64,000 nt of DNA from Sophora flavescens. Taxonomy: Eukaryota; Streptophyta; Magnoliopsida; Fabales; Fabaceae. Positions 25,000 to 35,404 of the stretch are shown here, one piece after another (position 1 is the stretch's first letter; every line of letters starts with the position of its first letter). Below the pieces are notes generated by a model. It did no database searches. It saw only the letters and a list, made by a program, of their open reading frames with translations, and was not told the DNA's origin. The stretch is taken from assembly GCA_030762895.1 (NCBI GenBank), contig CM061067.1, forward strand, positions 53,159,667-53,223,666. Direction: 5' to 3'. The translations under genes and the position numbers were made by a program.

Positions 25000-25734
25000 A
25001 ACGTTTACACCCGCGCGCCTTATGCACTTCGCTCTTTACATACGTCTCTTTTCTCTTTTCATCACGCTCAACCCTAAATCACTCTCAACCCTCACTCTCA
25101 CTCTCACCCAGCACAGAACCCTAATCGCGAGCTCATCTCCACCGCAACCACCGCGAGGGCTTCTTCGCCACCACCGTGAGGTAAACTATTAACCCTAACT
25201 CTGTCTTTCCATTCATTCTTTGCAATAACTTGACGTACATCTCTCTTTCCCCTTCCCGCGCACTAACTCTCCTTGTCCCTCTGCTCTCAGTAACCACATC
25301 GAACGTTGGCCACCACTCGAGCTCCCCTCCCCACCACCACGCGAGCACCTATTTCTGGTGAGTATTTAGGGCACATTTTTGTATTTTTGGTTTTGAGTGT
25401 ATCTTGAAACTGTAGTCTCAGTAGTTGAAACTTGAAACCGTGAGTTTGAGTTGTTTGGAATGTACGTCTCTGTTTTTGGTTTTGAGTGCATGTTGCTCTG
25501 CTGGTTGATCTGTCACGGCCGTGATGCTAATCACGGCTAGGCCGTGATCAGTTCTTCCTGTGATGATGGCATGGTTCTGCTTCGGCTTGGCACGTTATGG
25601 CCGTGTTGGACATCACTGCCAGGCCGTGACCAGTGCTTGTCAATTAATCTTTAAAAACTATAGTTTTCAATCTCCCGTATTGTCCTTATATTGGATATAT
25701 ATATGTTTTGTATATCTACATGACCTATCTAGTT
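25000..25734 (+). promoter_or_regulatory. CACTA-2 promoter and leader
   Basis: A GC-rich block (25010-25350) follows the last hairpin cluster and precedes an AT-rich stretch leading to the transposase ATG at 25735. It contains GTGAGGTAAACT near 25168 and GGTGAGTATTTAG near 25359, both plausible splice donors. A cluster of TCACGGCCGTGA-type palindromes lies at 25513-25632. The same block, with about 90% identity by eye, is in CACTA-4 (62470-63165), which supports a conserved leader. Confidence 0.5.
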
Positions 25735-28700
25735 ATGGATCGTAGTTGGATGGTTTGTAAGCGTACTAGTGCTGAGTATTTGAAGGGGGTGGGAGAATTT
25801 ATAGAATTTGCTCAAAGGAATGTTCCTAATAGTAATGGAATGTTCTGTTGTCCTTGTGTCAAGTGTTTGAATACGAGGAAATGTACGGTGAAGGATACAC
25901 GTACTCATTTGATTTGTGAAGGGATTTGCTTGAGTTATACAAGATGGATATGGCATGGTGATATGTTGTTGAGTAGTAATACGGCGAGTGTCTCCCAAAG
26001 TGAGGACGTTGACGTAAATATGGAGGATGGTCGAGTAGAGGACATGATTCGTGATATTGGACAAGAATCTTTTCATCGAGCGCATGTGTATGATAGGTTG
26101 TGCGGTGATGCGGATAAGCCTTTATATCCAGGGTGTACTACTCATACACGGTTGTCGGCGGTGCTAAAATTGGTTTGTGTGAAGGCGAGAAATGGTTGGA
26201 CCGATAAAAGCTTCACGGAATTGCTTGAAGTGTTGAAAGACTTGCTTCCGGAGGACAACACATTGCCTGACCGTAACTATGAGGCCAAGAAGGTATTGTG
26301 TCCTATGGGTATGGAGTATAAGAAGATACACGCATGCCCCAATGATTGCATATTGTACACCGGTGTTTATGAAGACAATCACGATTGCCCCAAATGTGGG
26401 TTATCACGATACAAAGTGAAGGGTGGTGATGATGATGATGATCTTGATGATGTGAGAAAAAAGGGCCCTCCTGCGAAGGTGTTGTGGTATCTTCCAATAA
26501 TTCCAAGGTTCAAGCGATTGTTTGCCAATGCGAAAGATGCGAAGAATCTTAGATGGCATAATGATGAGAGGAAACGTGATGGAAAGGTTCGTCATCCTGC
26601 TGATTCTATTCAATGGAAGAATATCGATACTATGTTTCCGGAATTCGCCCATGAGCCAAGAAACCTAAGGCTTGGACTTGCTACGGATGGAATGAATCCT
26701 TATGGTAACATGAGTAGTATTCATAGTTCATGGCCTGTTTTGTTGGTAATTTACAATATGCCCCCTTGGCTGTGCATGAAGCGCAAATACATGATGTTGT
26801 CTATGACGATTTCGGGCCAAAAGCAACCGGGAAATGACTTAGATGTTTATCTAGGTCCCTTGATTGAATACTTGAAAACGTTGTGGGTGGAAGGTGTTGA
26901 TGTAGTTGATGGGTATTCTCATGAGACTTTCAAGCTTCGTGCCATGTTATTTTGCACCATCAACGACTTTCCAGCATACGGTAACTTGTCCGGGTACAGT
27001 GTCAAGGGGCATAAAGCATGCCCTATATGTGAAGAAGGCACATGCTACACTCAGTTGCATAATGGAAAGAAGATGGTTTACCTTGGGCATCGGAGATTTC
27101 TTAGATGTGATCACCCATATCGTAAGATGAAAAAAGCTTTTAATGGATGCCAAGAGACAGAAGAAGCGCCGGCGGCCTTAATTGGAGAGCAGGTTTATCA
27201 GAGGGTAAAGGACATCGATGTTATATTCGGCAAGTCCAAAAAGAAAGGTAAAGTTGTTGAGAAAAACATATGGAAAAAGAGGTCGATATTCTTTGATCTT
27301 CCATACTGGCGCAAGCTTGATGTCAGACACTGCATTGATGTGATGCATGTGGAGAAAAATGTGTGTGATAGTATGATCGGGACGATTCTCAACATTCAGG
27401 GCAAGACAAAGGATGGTGTGAATGCTCGTCTCGACCTCGTTGCTATGGGTATACGAGAGCAGTTAGCTCCAGTTGTTGAGGATGGTAAGCGGACTTATTT
27501 ACCGCCAGCATGTCATACTTTGTCAAAAAAAAGAGAGACAAAGTTTCTGCGGGTGTCTTCAGGGCATCAAAGTTCCACATGGTTACTCTTCAAATATGAA
27601 GAGGCTTGTCTCTAGTGATCTTAAATTGGTTGGCTTGAAGTCTCATGATTGTCACATCTTCATGCAACAACTTCTGCCTGTTGCTATTCGTGGTATTGCT
27701 ACAAAAAATGTGAGACATGCCATTACTCGGTTGTGCTCATTCTTCAATTCTATATGTAGCAAAGTCGTCGACCCCCGTATGTTGGATGACTTGGAAGTTG
27801 AGGCTGCTACAATCTTGTGCCAATTGGAGATGTATTTTCCTCCTTCCTTTTTCGACATAATGGTTCACTTAATTGTTCATTTGGTGAGGGAGATTAGATT
27901 ATGTGGGCGGTTTTTCCGAGATGGATGTACCCAGTTGAGCGCTACATGAAGATCTTGAAAGGGTACGTGAAGAATTCTCATCGTCCGGAAGCATCTATTG
28001 TTCAAAGGTATGTTGCAGAAGAAGCTATTGAGTTTTGTTCGGACTACCTTCATAACACGGATCCTATAGGGGTTCCTAAGCCTCGGCATGATGAGATCAG
28101 ATGTCAAGTTAAGGGTACACATGGCTTAAGAATTAATAGGAAGGATCGGGAGGAAGTGCTTCAAGCACATTTGTATGTATTGAACAACATCGAATGTGTT
28201 CAGCCTTTCTTATTTGAACATAAAAGAAAAGTCAATCAAGAAAACCCTCGAATGAGCAAAAGGTGGTTGTTGAACAAGCATAACAAGACTTTCTTACCAT
28301 GGTTCAAGGAAGAAATGCTTAAGGATGGTAGTACTGCTTCGGATGACGTACGATGGCTAGCACGTGGGCCTAACTTCAACGTCATATGTTGGAGCGGATA
28401 CGACATAAATAACTTTTCCTTTTATACAAAGGAACAAGATAACAAGAGTACCATGCAAAATAGTGGGGTTATGATCGTGGCCGAAGCAATGCACTTCTCT
28501 AGTGCAAAGGACACAAAACCCGTTCTGACCGAGACCTTACTTTGGATATATTGAAGATATTTGGGTGCTCGATTACACTAAGCTTACGGTGCCGGTATTT
28601 AAATGTAAGTGGGTTGATAGTAACGGTGGTGTACAAACCGACGAATTGGGGTTCACATTGGTAGACCTCAACAAGTTAGGTCATATAAATGAGCCTTTCA

Positions 28701-28936
28701 TAATGACTTCCCAAGCAAAACAAGTGTTCTACATCACTGATCCTTCTAACAAAAGGTTGTCCGTGGTTCTCCAAGGAAAAAGCATGTATAATGGTAGTTA
28801 TGAAAATGAAGATTCAAATCTTGATATTCCTGAGACTCCTTCTTTTTCAACAAACATGCCTACTATAATCGAGGAGACACAGGTGGACGATGTACATGCC
28901 ACTCGTGATGATCATCACGAAGGGATATTGATATAG
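25735..28936 (+). pseudogene. CACTA-2 transposase (TNPD/tnp2 type), broken
   Basis: The start MDRSWM matches that of the CACTA-1 homologue and is preferred over an in-frame ATG 27 nt earlier. Order of regions: Transpos_assoc-like domain (about residues 1-76, CPCVKC); four Cys that could bind zinc (residues 201, 205, 218, 221); tnp2 core with candidate catalytic Asp residues at about 318 (GLATDGMNP) and 411 (INDFPAYG); then DUF4218 and DUF4216-like regions. The first 627 codons are uninterrupted. The frame then changes at an eight-A run (27525-27532), again near 27905 (one base missing) and near 28535. The protein would excise and insert elements with matching ends. The intact catalytic half is notable. 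Confidence 0.9.
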
Positions 28937-29141
28937 GTAGTTTAAACTTAGTATACATTTATAACCTATGTTAATAAATATATATTGTTTTGAACAGGCA
29001 TACATATGGATCATTGTTCCATTTTTCCTTTGCAATTCTGTAATGTGTGTGATATTCTGTGTTACTGGGATATTTACTGAATGTAGGGATGGCTTAGGGG
29101 AGTGATATTTTAAAACTGAATTTAAAAAAAAAATACTTTTA
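28937..29141. other. CACTA-2 deletion junction region
   Basis: After the transposase stop, an intron-like stretch ends in GAACAG at about 28998, followed by CATACATATGGATCA, the start of the second gene as in CACTA-4. The coding sequence is then replaced by unrelated AT-rich sequence leading to the right array. This marks the internal deletion. Confidence 0.6.
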
Positions 29142-29434
29142 ACGTCAGTTGTATCATACAGCTGACGTTAAAAGTATTTTATAAAAATATACAGTACACT
29201 ATTAACGTCAGTTGTTTATTACAACTGACGTTAAAATTAAGACCTTTAACGTCAGTTCTTGATAACAATTGACGTTAGTTTTAACAAAATTAACGTCGGT
29301 TTTGTTAAAGAACCGACGTTAATAGTGTTATATTTAACGTCAGTTCTCAACTGACGTTAAAAGTTTAACTTTTAACGTCAACTGTATTTACGTCAGTCAG
29401 TATTCTGACGTAAAAAATCAATTTTAACTGACGT
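29142..29434. repeat. CACTA-2 right subterminal hairpin array
   Basis: About six hairpins of ACGTCAGTT/AACTGACGT. One unit (29293-29319) instead reads ACGTCGGTT and AACCGACGT, intermediate between the CACTA-1 and CACTA-2 motifs. Confidence 0.85.
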
Positions 29435-29457
29435 AAAAAGCACTTATTGCACTAGTG

Positions 29458-32442
29458 ATATCTTCATCTGGAATCTCAATCATGACAGCAGCTCCAGCTA
29501 GCTCGCTAGCTGTAGAAGTTAGGATTTGAAGAGTTGGTTCAGATTGTTGAGAAGTTAGGGGCAGTTCCTGAGTGAATTTACGGTCTGAAGAGTTTGTTGT
29601 CAGAACATCACCCTCAGGAGCCAGCTGCTCTAAATCTTTTTCAACCGGTAAAGGTAAGAAAATCAATGAACCAGAACTAGAATAATTGAATAAAGGGAGA
29701 GGACAAATAAATTGTCTTATACCTATGGATCAGAAGGAATTGTTGGATCAACAGTTCTGTTGACAATTTCCCGGATGGTCAATGAGTCCTCACCTCGGGA
29801 AGTTTCTTCCTGATAAAAGAGAAAGGGTGAGACACAAATATAATATATATAGAGAATGATAGGATAATGAAATATACCATATGGGAGTCCGAAGACACCA
29901 AATCAACATCCACGTTTGCTTCCTGTGTAGGATGGACAGTTTTCTTTTTCTGTCAAAAAAAAAATGAAAAAGGAATTTAGAGATTATGGGTGAATCTATT
30001 TTAATCCGACAAACCAGTCATAAGGATCAAAGTTGTACCTTGGACTGATCAGAAGGGGAATTGTTGGATGAACCGACAATGGTGTCTTTTGGTTCGGATA
30101 AGGTCTTGGCAGCATCAGAATCTACTGAGATAGAAGAACTCTTGAAAGATCTTGATTTCTTGGAAATTAAATCAGAGATAAGAGTTTTTCCTTTTCTCTT
30201 TTTTGTCCCTTTTGTTGTCTTAGACATGGGGACTTTTGGTCCTTTCTTGACAGGCTTGGTCTTCGTAGTAACCAAATCTTCCTCCTCATCCGAATCATTT
30301 TCAGACATCTCTCCTATCGATATAACAGCTTTAGATTTTCCAGGAAGAGGTTTGTCAAGAGGGATAACTGTCCAAGAAAACATAAATAAGTGGATCGTCA
30401 GTGGACAAGGGAAGCAACCTTTATACGTAAGTAACAAATAGGTACATGGGTTGTAAGTTAACATGCGTGAAAGGTATAAAAAGTCATCATTCGGTTGAAG
30501 AAACCGATGAGCGAAGGTAACTGGATTTGGTTTTTCAAAAGGATCAACATAAGCACTTATGCTCTCTAGAAAAATGAAGTTACCTCCCTTCGTTGGCTTC
30601 CCTGGGTGTGAATCAGCTATACCAAAAGGAGCACAAGGAATGGACACAGGATCAGGAAAAGGAGCTTCCAAACTATCAAAATATTCTTTGTTCATATTTG
30701 GAATTTTCCAATATTTGGCAAGTCTTTCGGATTCCTTGTTATCGTGCATCCTTTTGGCGTTAGCTAAAACACTGTTAACATGACGAACAATGTCATGTGG
30801 TCTCATGGGATTCCACTTGATTTTGTAAAATTTCTCAAAGGCTTGAATTTCTTTCCGAAGTTCACCATGAGTTTTTGACGCTGGATCTTGTTCCTGCACA
30901 GAAGAATCATCACCATTACCAGCAGCATCTGTAACGCGACTCAAGCAGACTTTTAGACTTGGAAGATAATTGGAGTAATAGTCATCCCACCAGTCAAGAA
31001 AACCTTGAGTTGCTCCATGGAAAGTAGAAAATGGGACAAGTTGTAAAGAGGCCCTGCGAGCTTTATCCTTGTCACTGATGGCCACGATATCTTCATATAT
31101 TGGAACTTTGGCATCAATGAAGTGCTCATCTGGGTCTGATGAGTAAGGAGCAGGGATAGATTGACAGAAACCAAGCTGACAAGCAGTGGTATTGGGTAAA
31201 TGAAGATAAATTCGATGGGTTTTAAAACCAGAACCATAAAAAAAATGACTCTTTGACAGAGAAAATTGGCCCAAATTGATTCATTGGATTTGGACAAAAT
31301 AGTACTCAGCTTAGTGAACCACTCTGGGACATATTTTCGGTCAGCAGAAGGGGTGAAATTGATTTTTGAAGAGGTTGACGAAAGAGAATGAAGAATTTTG
31401 AAATAAAATTTGAAATTGACAGTTTCATCTTTCGACAAAGATTCAGCAGAAACATAGCAAAAATAAGAACCATAAGTGTCTATTGACAATTCTGCAGGGG
31501 CCTTGTAAGAAAGGCGACGCTCTAAGACGGCGTGAAGCCACAATTGAAGAAGCCAAAGAGGACCTCCTATGTTGGTTTTCTTCTTTAATCTGATAGTGTC
31601 AACCAACATACCCATGCTATCGTAAAGATTGGCCAGAACACACTGGCCTAGGGTTGTCCTCTTGTCAGTAGCAAGAAGGTTGGCAAGAGGAACATAAGCT
31701 GCAATCAAAGTGGCAAATTTACTACAAAAGACATAAGCACATAGCCAAACGAATAAAAAGGCTACATGCTCAGTGTGTCACCGGTTCGTTCTCTTTACCT
31801 TTGAAATCTGTGACATATTTAGAAAAAGAACATCTCGGGACGTAGACATCAATTTTTCTCTTAACCTCGACACGAGTATGCATGGAAGGGCCATCCGGAC
31901 GAAGTCCTGTAATGGCTGACATGTCGAAAAGAGTTGGACCCATCATTCCATATGGGAAATGGAAATTGTTGGTAGTTTTATTCCAAAAGAAAGCTGATGC
32001 CCCAATTAAAGAAAAGTCTACCAATTTAAGCTGGCGAGAAAGTTGGATAAATTCAAAGATTCCAGCTTCTTTCCATATCTCATGTTTCTGGGCTTGGACA
32101 CGGTCAAGCCAACCAACGTAGGCATCAAACCTGGTAGCGGGGGGCATTCTAAAAATTATATCGCCTTTTTTAAATGCGCGAATAGGAAGTGAAGAAAAAG
32201 AAGCTAAAATAGCTTCATTGGGGTTGTTGCAGCAAATTGTCAGGAATTTTGTTCTAGGCAATAAAAGGACCCAAGAACGCAGCAGGTGGGTTCAAAGGAA
32301 TGGAAGAGTCATGACCAGGATAAATTACCTTAGAATTTTGTCAGAGCTCTGATTTATCCAAAAATGGGTCCTGAATCAACACCCTAGGAGCAGCCACCGA
32401 GGATTGAGGTGTTGAAGCAGAGGTTTTGGAAGAAGTAGCCAT
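29458..32442 (-). pseudogene. Antisense plant-mobile-domain (PMD) gene of the gypsy element, 5' part
   Basis: The gene likely starts at the reverse-strand ATG at 32442 (MATSSKTSASTPQSS). A block at 31770-32261 resembles the plant mobile domain (aminotransferase-like PMD): WKEAGIFEFIQLSRQLKLVD, FWNKTTNNFHFPYGMMGPTL, then DMSAITGLRPDGP. Blocks at 30953-31708 and 30027-31274 continue it with Trp/Tyr-rich sequence (GFLDWWDDYYSNYLPSLK), then a Lys-rich, possibly nuclear-targeting stretch (KTTKGTKKRKGK) and Ser-rich sequence. Stops and frameshifts lie near 32340, 32263 and 31270. PMD proteins of plants act in transposon silencing and development (MAIN/MAIL family); a role in this element is unknown. 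The gene is interrupted at 29457 by CACTA-2. Confidence 0.72.
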
Positions 32443-32739
32443 GAGCACTAAGCACAATGATGAAAGATAAGGCAACTTTGTGAAAGAGATTTTTTTTCCT
32501 TTCAGGAAGAAAAGAAGCGAGTAGATGGAGAAGAAGACTGAGCGGTGATGTGATAGAAATTTAAAGAAAGTTGGGGTTGGTGGCTCAACTTCCGAGACAA
32601 CTACAACGTTATAATAATTCATATCAAATAAGGATATGATTAAGTTGATAAGATTTGATTATTGAAGTTAAACCCAAAATTAAAAAATCTGTTTTGACGA
32701 TTTGAAAATTCAAATTTTGCTATTCTTTCGGACAAGGCC

Positions 32740-32766
32740 GTCGAAAAGCAAAACTTGGGAGGCATC
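32740..32766 (+). other. Polypurine-tract region
   Basis: A purine-rich stretch, GAAAAGCAAAACTTGGGAGG, ends 4 nt before the TG of the 3' LTR. Its position fits the plus-strand primer of reverse transcription. Confidence 0.5.
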
Positions 32767-32927
32767 TGTTAGGGGTGAAATTTCTGATTATTGACGGATG
32801 CATTTCGACAGACTAACGAAGGAATCAGAGTAATGAGGCCTGATTATTGACGGATGCATTTCGATAGGCTGACAAAGGAATCAGAGTAATGACTAATATT
32901 TTCTAAGTATTGAGAATATTTAGTTGA
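32767..32927 (+). repeat. Truncated 3' LTR of the gypsy element
   Basis: Matches the first 161 bp or so of the 5' LTR (TGTTAGGGGTGAAATTTCTG through GAGAATATTTAGTTGA) with few differences. It then stops abruptly where an inverted CACTA fragment begins. Confidence 0.88.
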
Positions 32928-33940
32928 TGGCAAGATAGGTAACAGCTGAAGGGCAAGATAGGTAACAACTGAAGGGAAAGCTTGAACCACAAATGTGACC
33001 ACTAACCAGTACCACGACAAGCCCTTTGCACAACCCTGAAATGAGAAAATTTAGTCAAAAAATCGAATTGGGTTGAAGAAGCTTCCTTGTACTTTCCCAA
33101 TGCTCAGATTCCTTAGAAACATAGTATAAGAGGTGCATTACCTGAGATGACTAAGCGGCGGAGCAAGCAGAGCAAACGGCGGAGCAAGTGGAGCAAGCGT
33201 CAGATAGTGGGCTTCGAGGCTACAGGAAGCGGCGGAGCAAGCGAAGGCTACAGGGTCACGACATGAAGCGACGGAGCAAGCGGAGGGGCTTCGAGGCTGA
33301 GGTGACAGCGGAGGACGCGGCCAAGCGAGCAAGAATGGAGGTGTGAGGGTGTGAGGGTTATGGAGCGCGCATGCAATAGAGAAGATATTGGGTTTCAGAC
33401 ATTTAGTGATAGCGTGCAAGAGAGGAATTGGAGGGATGAATAAATGAAAACAAAATGAAAATACACATCGGTTATATCCAAAACCGATATGTTATATTGC
33501 TTTTCCACCTCGGTTAACAATAAAAACCGATGTTAAAAATGTTGCTGTTAAAAAAATTCAATTTTTTTGTTTAATCTTCCACATCGGTTATAATAAAACT
33601 GACGTGTAATCTTATGGCTGATTAAAAAAAATTGTTTTTGTTTCCCTTTTCCACATCGGTTATCATAAAATCGATGTCTACAATTGATGTTTTTCACTAT
33701 TCCACATCGGTTATACTAAAACCGATGTCTAATCTTATGTCTGATATTTTTTTTTTTGACTTTTCCATATCAGTTTTTATAAAAATTGATGTTAAATATT
33801 TTTATTACATCGGTTTTTATTATAACCGATGTTAAAATATTTCAGTTTAATTTCAAAAATGTCACCGCCTCCTTTTTCACATTGGTTTTGTTAAAACCGG
33901 TGTTAAAACCCCGATGTTAAATACATATTTTGCACTAGTG
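32928..33940 (-). mobile_element. CACTA-3: inverted end fragment of a CACTA-1-type element
   Basis: Reverse-complemented, this stretch starts CACTAGTGCAAAATATG at 33940, continues through a hairpin array (33467-33915) and the same GC-rich leader block as CACTA-1, and ends at sequence equivalent to about position 4230 of CACTA-1. No transposase coding or second end is present, so it is a 1-kb truncated copy. It abuts the cut 3' LTR. Both sides are followed by no matching target duplication. Confidence 0.87.
33467..33900. repeat. CACTA-3 subterminal hairpin array
   Basis: Eight hairpins of the ACATCGGTT/AACCGATGT type. The unit at 33581-33605 pairs ACATCGGTT with AACTGACGT, the motif of the other CACTA family. 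Confidence 0.83.
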
Positions 33941-34052
33941 ATTGATCTCTCCTCATCGGCTAAAAGTCTACTAAAAATCCTTTCTGGAAAAGAGTGTAGA
34001 CTTTTCTCCATGGATGCTAGGATCTTTTAAAAAAAAAGCAACGTACCTGTCG

Positions 34053-34943
34053 TAACCCTCTTGCCATGAGCACATGGTTAACCCATGACCCTCTTGTCAT
34101 AATCACATGATTCACCCATGACACTCATGCCATGATCAAATGGTTAACCCATAACCCATATGCCATGACCAAATGGTTTACCCATGACCCTCTTTCCATG
34201 ATCACATGGTTAACCCATGACCCTCATGCCATGATCACATGGTTAACCCATGACCCTCTTTCCATGATCACATGGTTAACCCATGACTCTCTTGTCGTGA
34301 TCACATGGTTAACCCTTGAACCTCATGCCATGATCACATGGTTAACCCATGACACTCTTGTCATGGCCACATGGTTAACCCATGACCCTCTTTCCATGAT
34401 CACATGGTTAACCCATGACCCTCATGCCATGATCATCCGATTAGCTCATGATCCTCATGCCATGATCATCCGGTTAACCCATGACCATTTTGCCATGATC
34501 ACATGGTTAACCCATGACCTAGATGTCATGACCACATGGTTTACCCACGACCCTCTTTCCACCATCACATGGTTAACCTATGACCCTCTTGCCATGATCA
34601 CATGGTTAACCCATGACCCTCTTGCTATGATCACATGGTTAACCCATGACCCTCATGCCATGATCAGATGGTTAACCCATGACCCTCTTGCCATGATCAG
34701 ATGGTTAACCCATGACCCTTATGCCATGATAATCTAGTTAACCCGTGACCCTCTTGCCATGATCATATGGTTAACCGTGACCCTCATGCCATGATCATAT
34801 GGTTAACACTTGACCCTTTTGCCATGACCATATGGTTAACCCATGACCTTATTGCCATGACCATATAGTTAACCATGACCCTCATGCCATAATGATATGG
34901 TTAACCCTTGATCCTCTTGCCATGAGCACATGGTTAACCCATA
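34053..34943. repeat. Minisatellite, 33-bp unit, about 27 copies
   Basis: Units have the consensus ACCCATGACCCTCATGCCAT followed by GATCACATGGTTA, with scattered substitutions and a few 32-bp units near the right end. Because the unit is a multiple of three, a 201-codon frame of 11-residue repeats (WLTHDPLAMIT type) is open at 34132-34737. This is most likely a by-product. Each unit contains CCATGATCACATGG, a near-palindrome, and GGTTAACC. Confidence 0.95.
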
Positions 34944-35071
34944 AAAAATAAGGCAGAGTATACGATCGCGACTCTCGAGAGGAACATTTCGAAATTAAAC
35001 AATGGGGACGGGGTAAACACCCGTTTCTCCGACGCCAAAGACCGTCGGAAATACCAATTTTTCTTGTAGTG
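34944..35071. mobile_element. Orphan CACTA terminus (different family)
   Basis: Reverse-complemented from 35071 the sequence reads CACTACAAGAAAAATTGGTA, a widespread plant CACTA end, followed by a CCGACG...CGTCGG-type inverted repeat. No matching left end was found in the window. The minisatellite may be internal to this element. Confidence 0.6.
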
Positions 35072-35404
35072 TAACATATATTCATCGTTGAATGAAATTA
35101 TATTCCAAACATGTTACTTATTAGTGGATAAAAAAATGTAAAATTTAAATAAAATTCTTTAAATATTACAAATGTGTGTTGGTCCGGGTTTGAGGCCCTT
35201 GAGCATGCTGTCCTAGTTTTGATCCCTAGATTCATGTGTATTGATAATATTATTTATTAATAAAATATAATATATGTTCTATTTTTATCTATTATTTATA
35301 AATCGTTATCAATGAATTATAGAATAATATATTAATTTTATTAACAATCGCTAAATTTGTTTTCCTTTTTGTGTAGACAATTCATATATAAAATTACTCC
35401 CGAT
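35072..35404. other. AT-rich spacer
   Basis: No gene, RNA or terminal repeat seen. Confidence 0.5.

Larger units (their letters stand above)
22980..29457 (+). mobile_element. CACTA-2: nested CACTA element lacking its second gene
   Basis: The left end reads CACTAGTGGAAAATATAC and the right end, reverse-complemented, CACTAGTGCAATAAGTG. The target duplication is ATA (22977-22979 and 29458-29460). Hairpin arrays of ACGTCAGTT/AACTGACGT lie at both ends. Inside is one transposase gene (tnp2 type) on this strand with three frame breaks. The start of the second gene is visible (ATGGAT after the acceptor at about 28998), but the sequence then jumps to the 3' region. It is a deletion derivative inserted in the antisense PMD gene of the gypsy element, so it is younger than that element. 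Confidence 0.92.
12410..32927 (+). mobile_element. Ty3/gypsy LTR retrotransposon, Tat/Ogre-like, with nested CACTA-2
   Basis: The order is 5' LTR, primer site, gag, protease, RT, RNase H, a second archaeal-type RNase H, integrase, then a long 3' region with an antisense PMD gene, and a truncated 3' LTR. The second RNase H and the long 3' region with an antisense frame are traits of the plant Tat/Ogre branch. Without the 6.5-kb CACTA-2 insertion and the 3' LTR fragment the body is about 13.9 kb. Every coding block holds stops or frameshifts. The 5-bp target duplication cannot be tested because the 3' LTR is cut off at 32927. Confidence 0.88.

Noticed and set aside
3101..33943. Single 31-kb macrotransposition
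   Set aside because: The outer flanks are AAT and ATT, not a direct duplication, and CACTA-1 has its own matching AAT on both sides.
34132..34737. 201-residue protein of 11-residue repeats
   Set aside because: Explained by a 33-bp tandem repeat. No start context, introns or family match support a gene.
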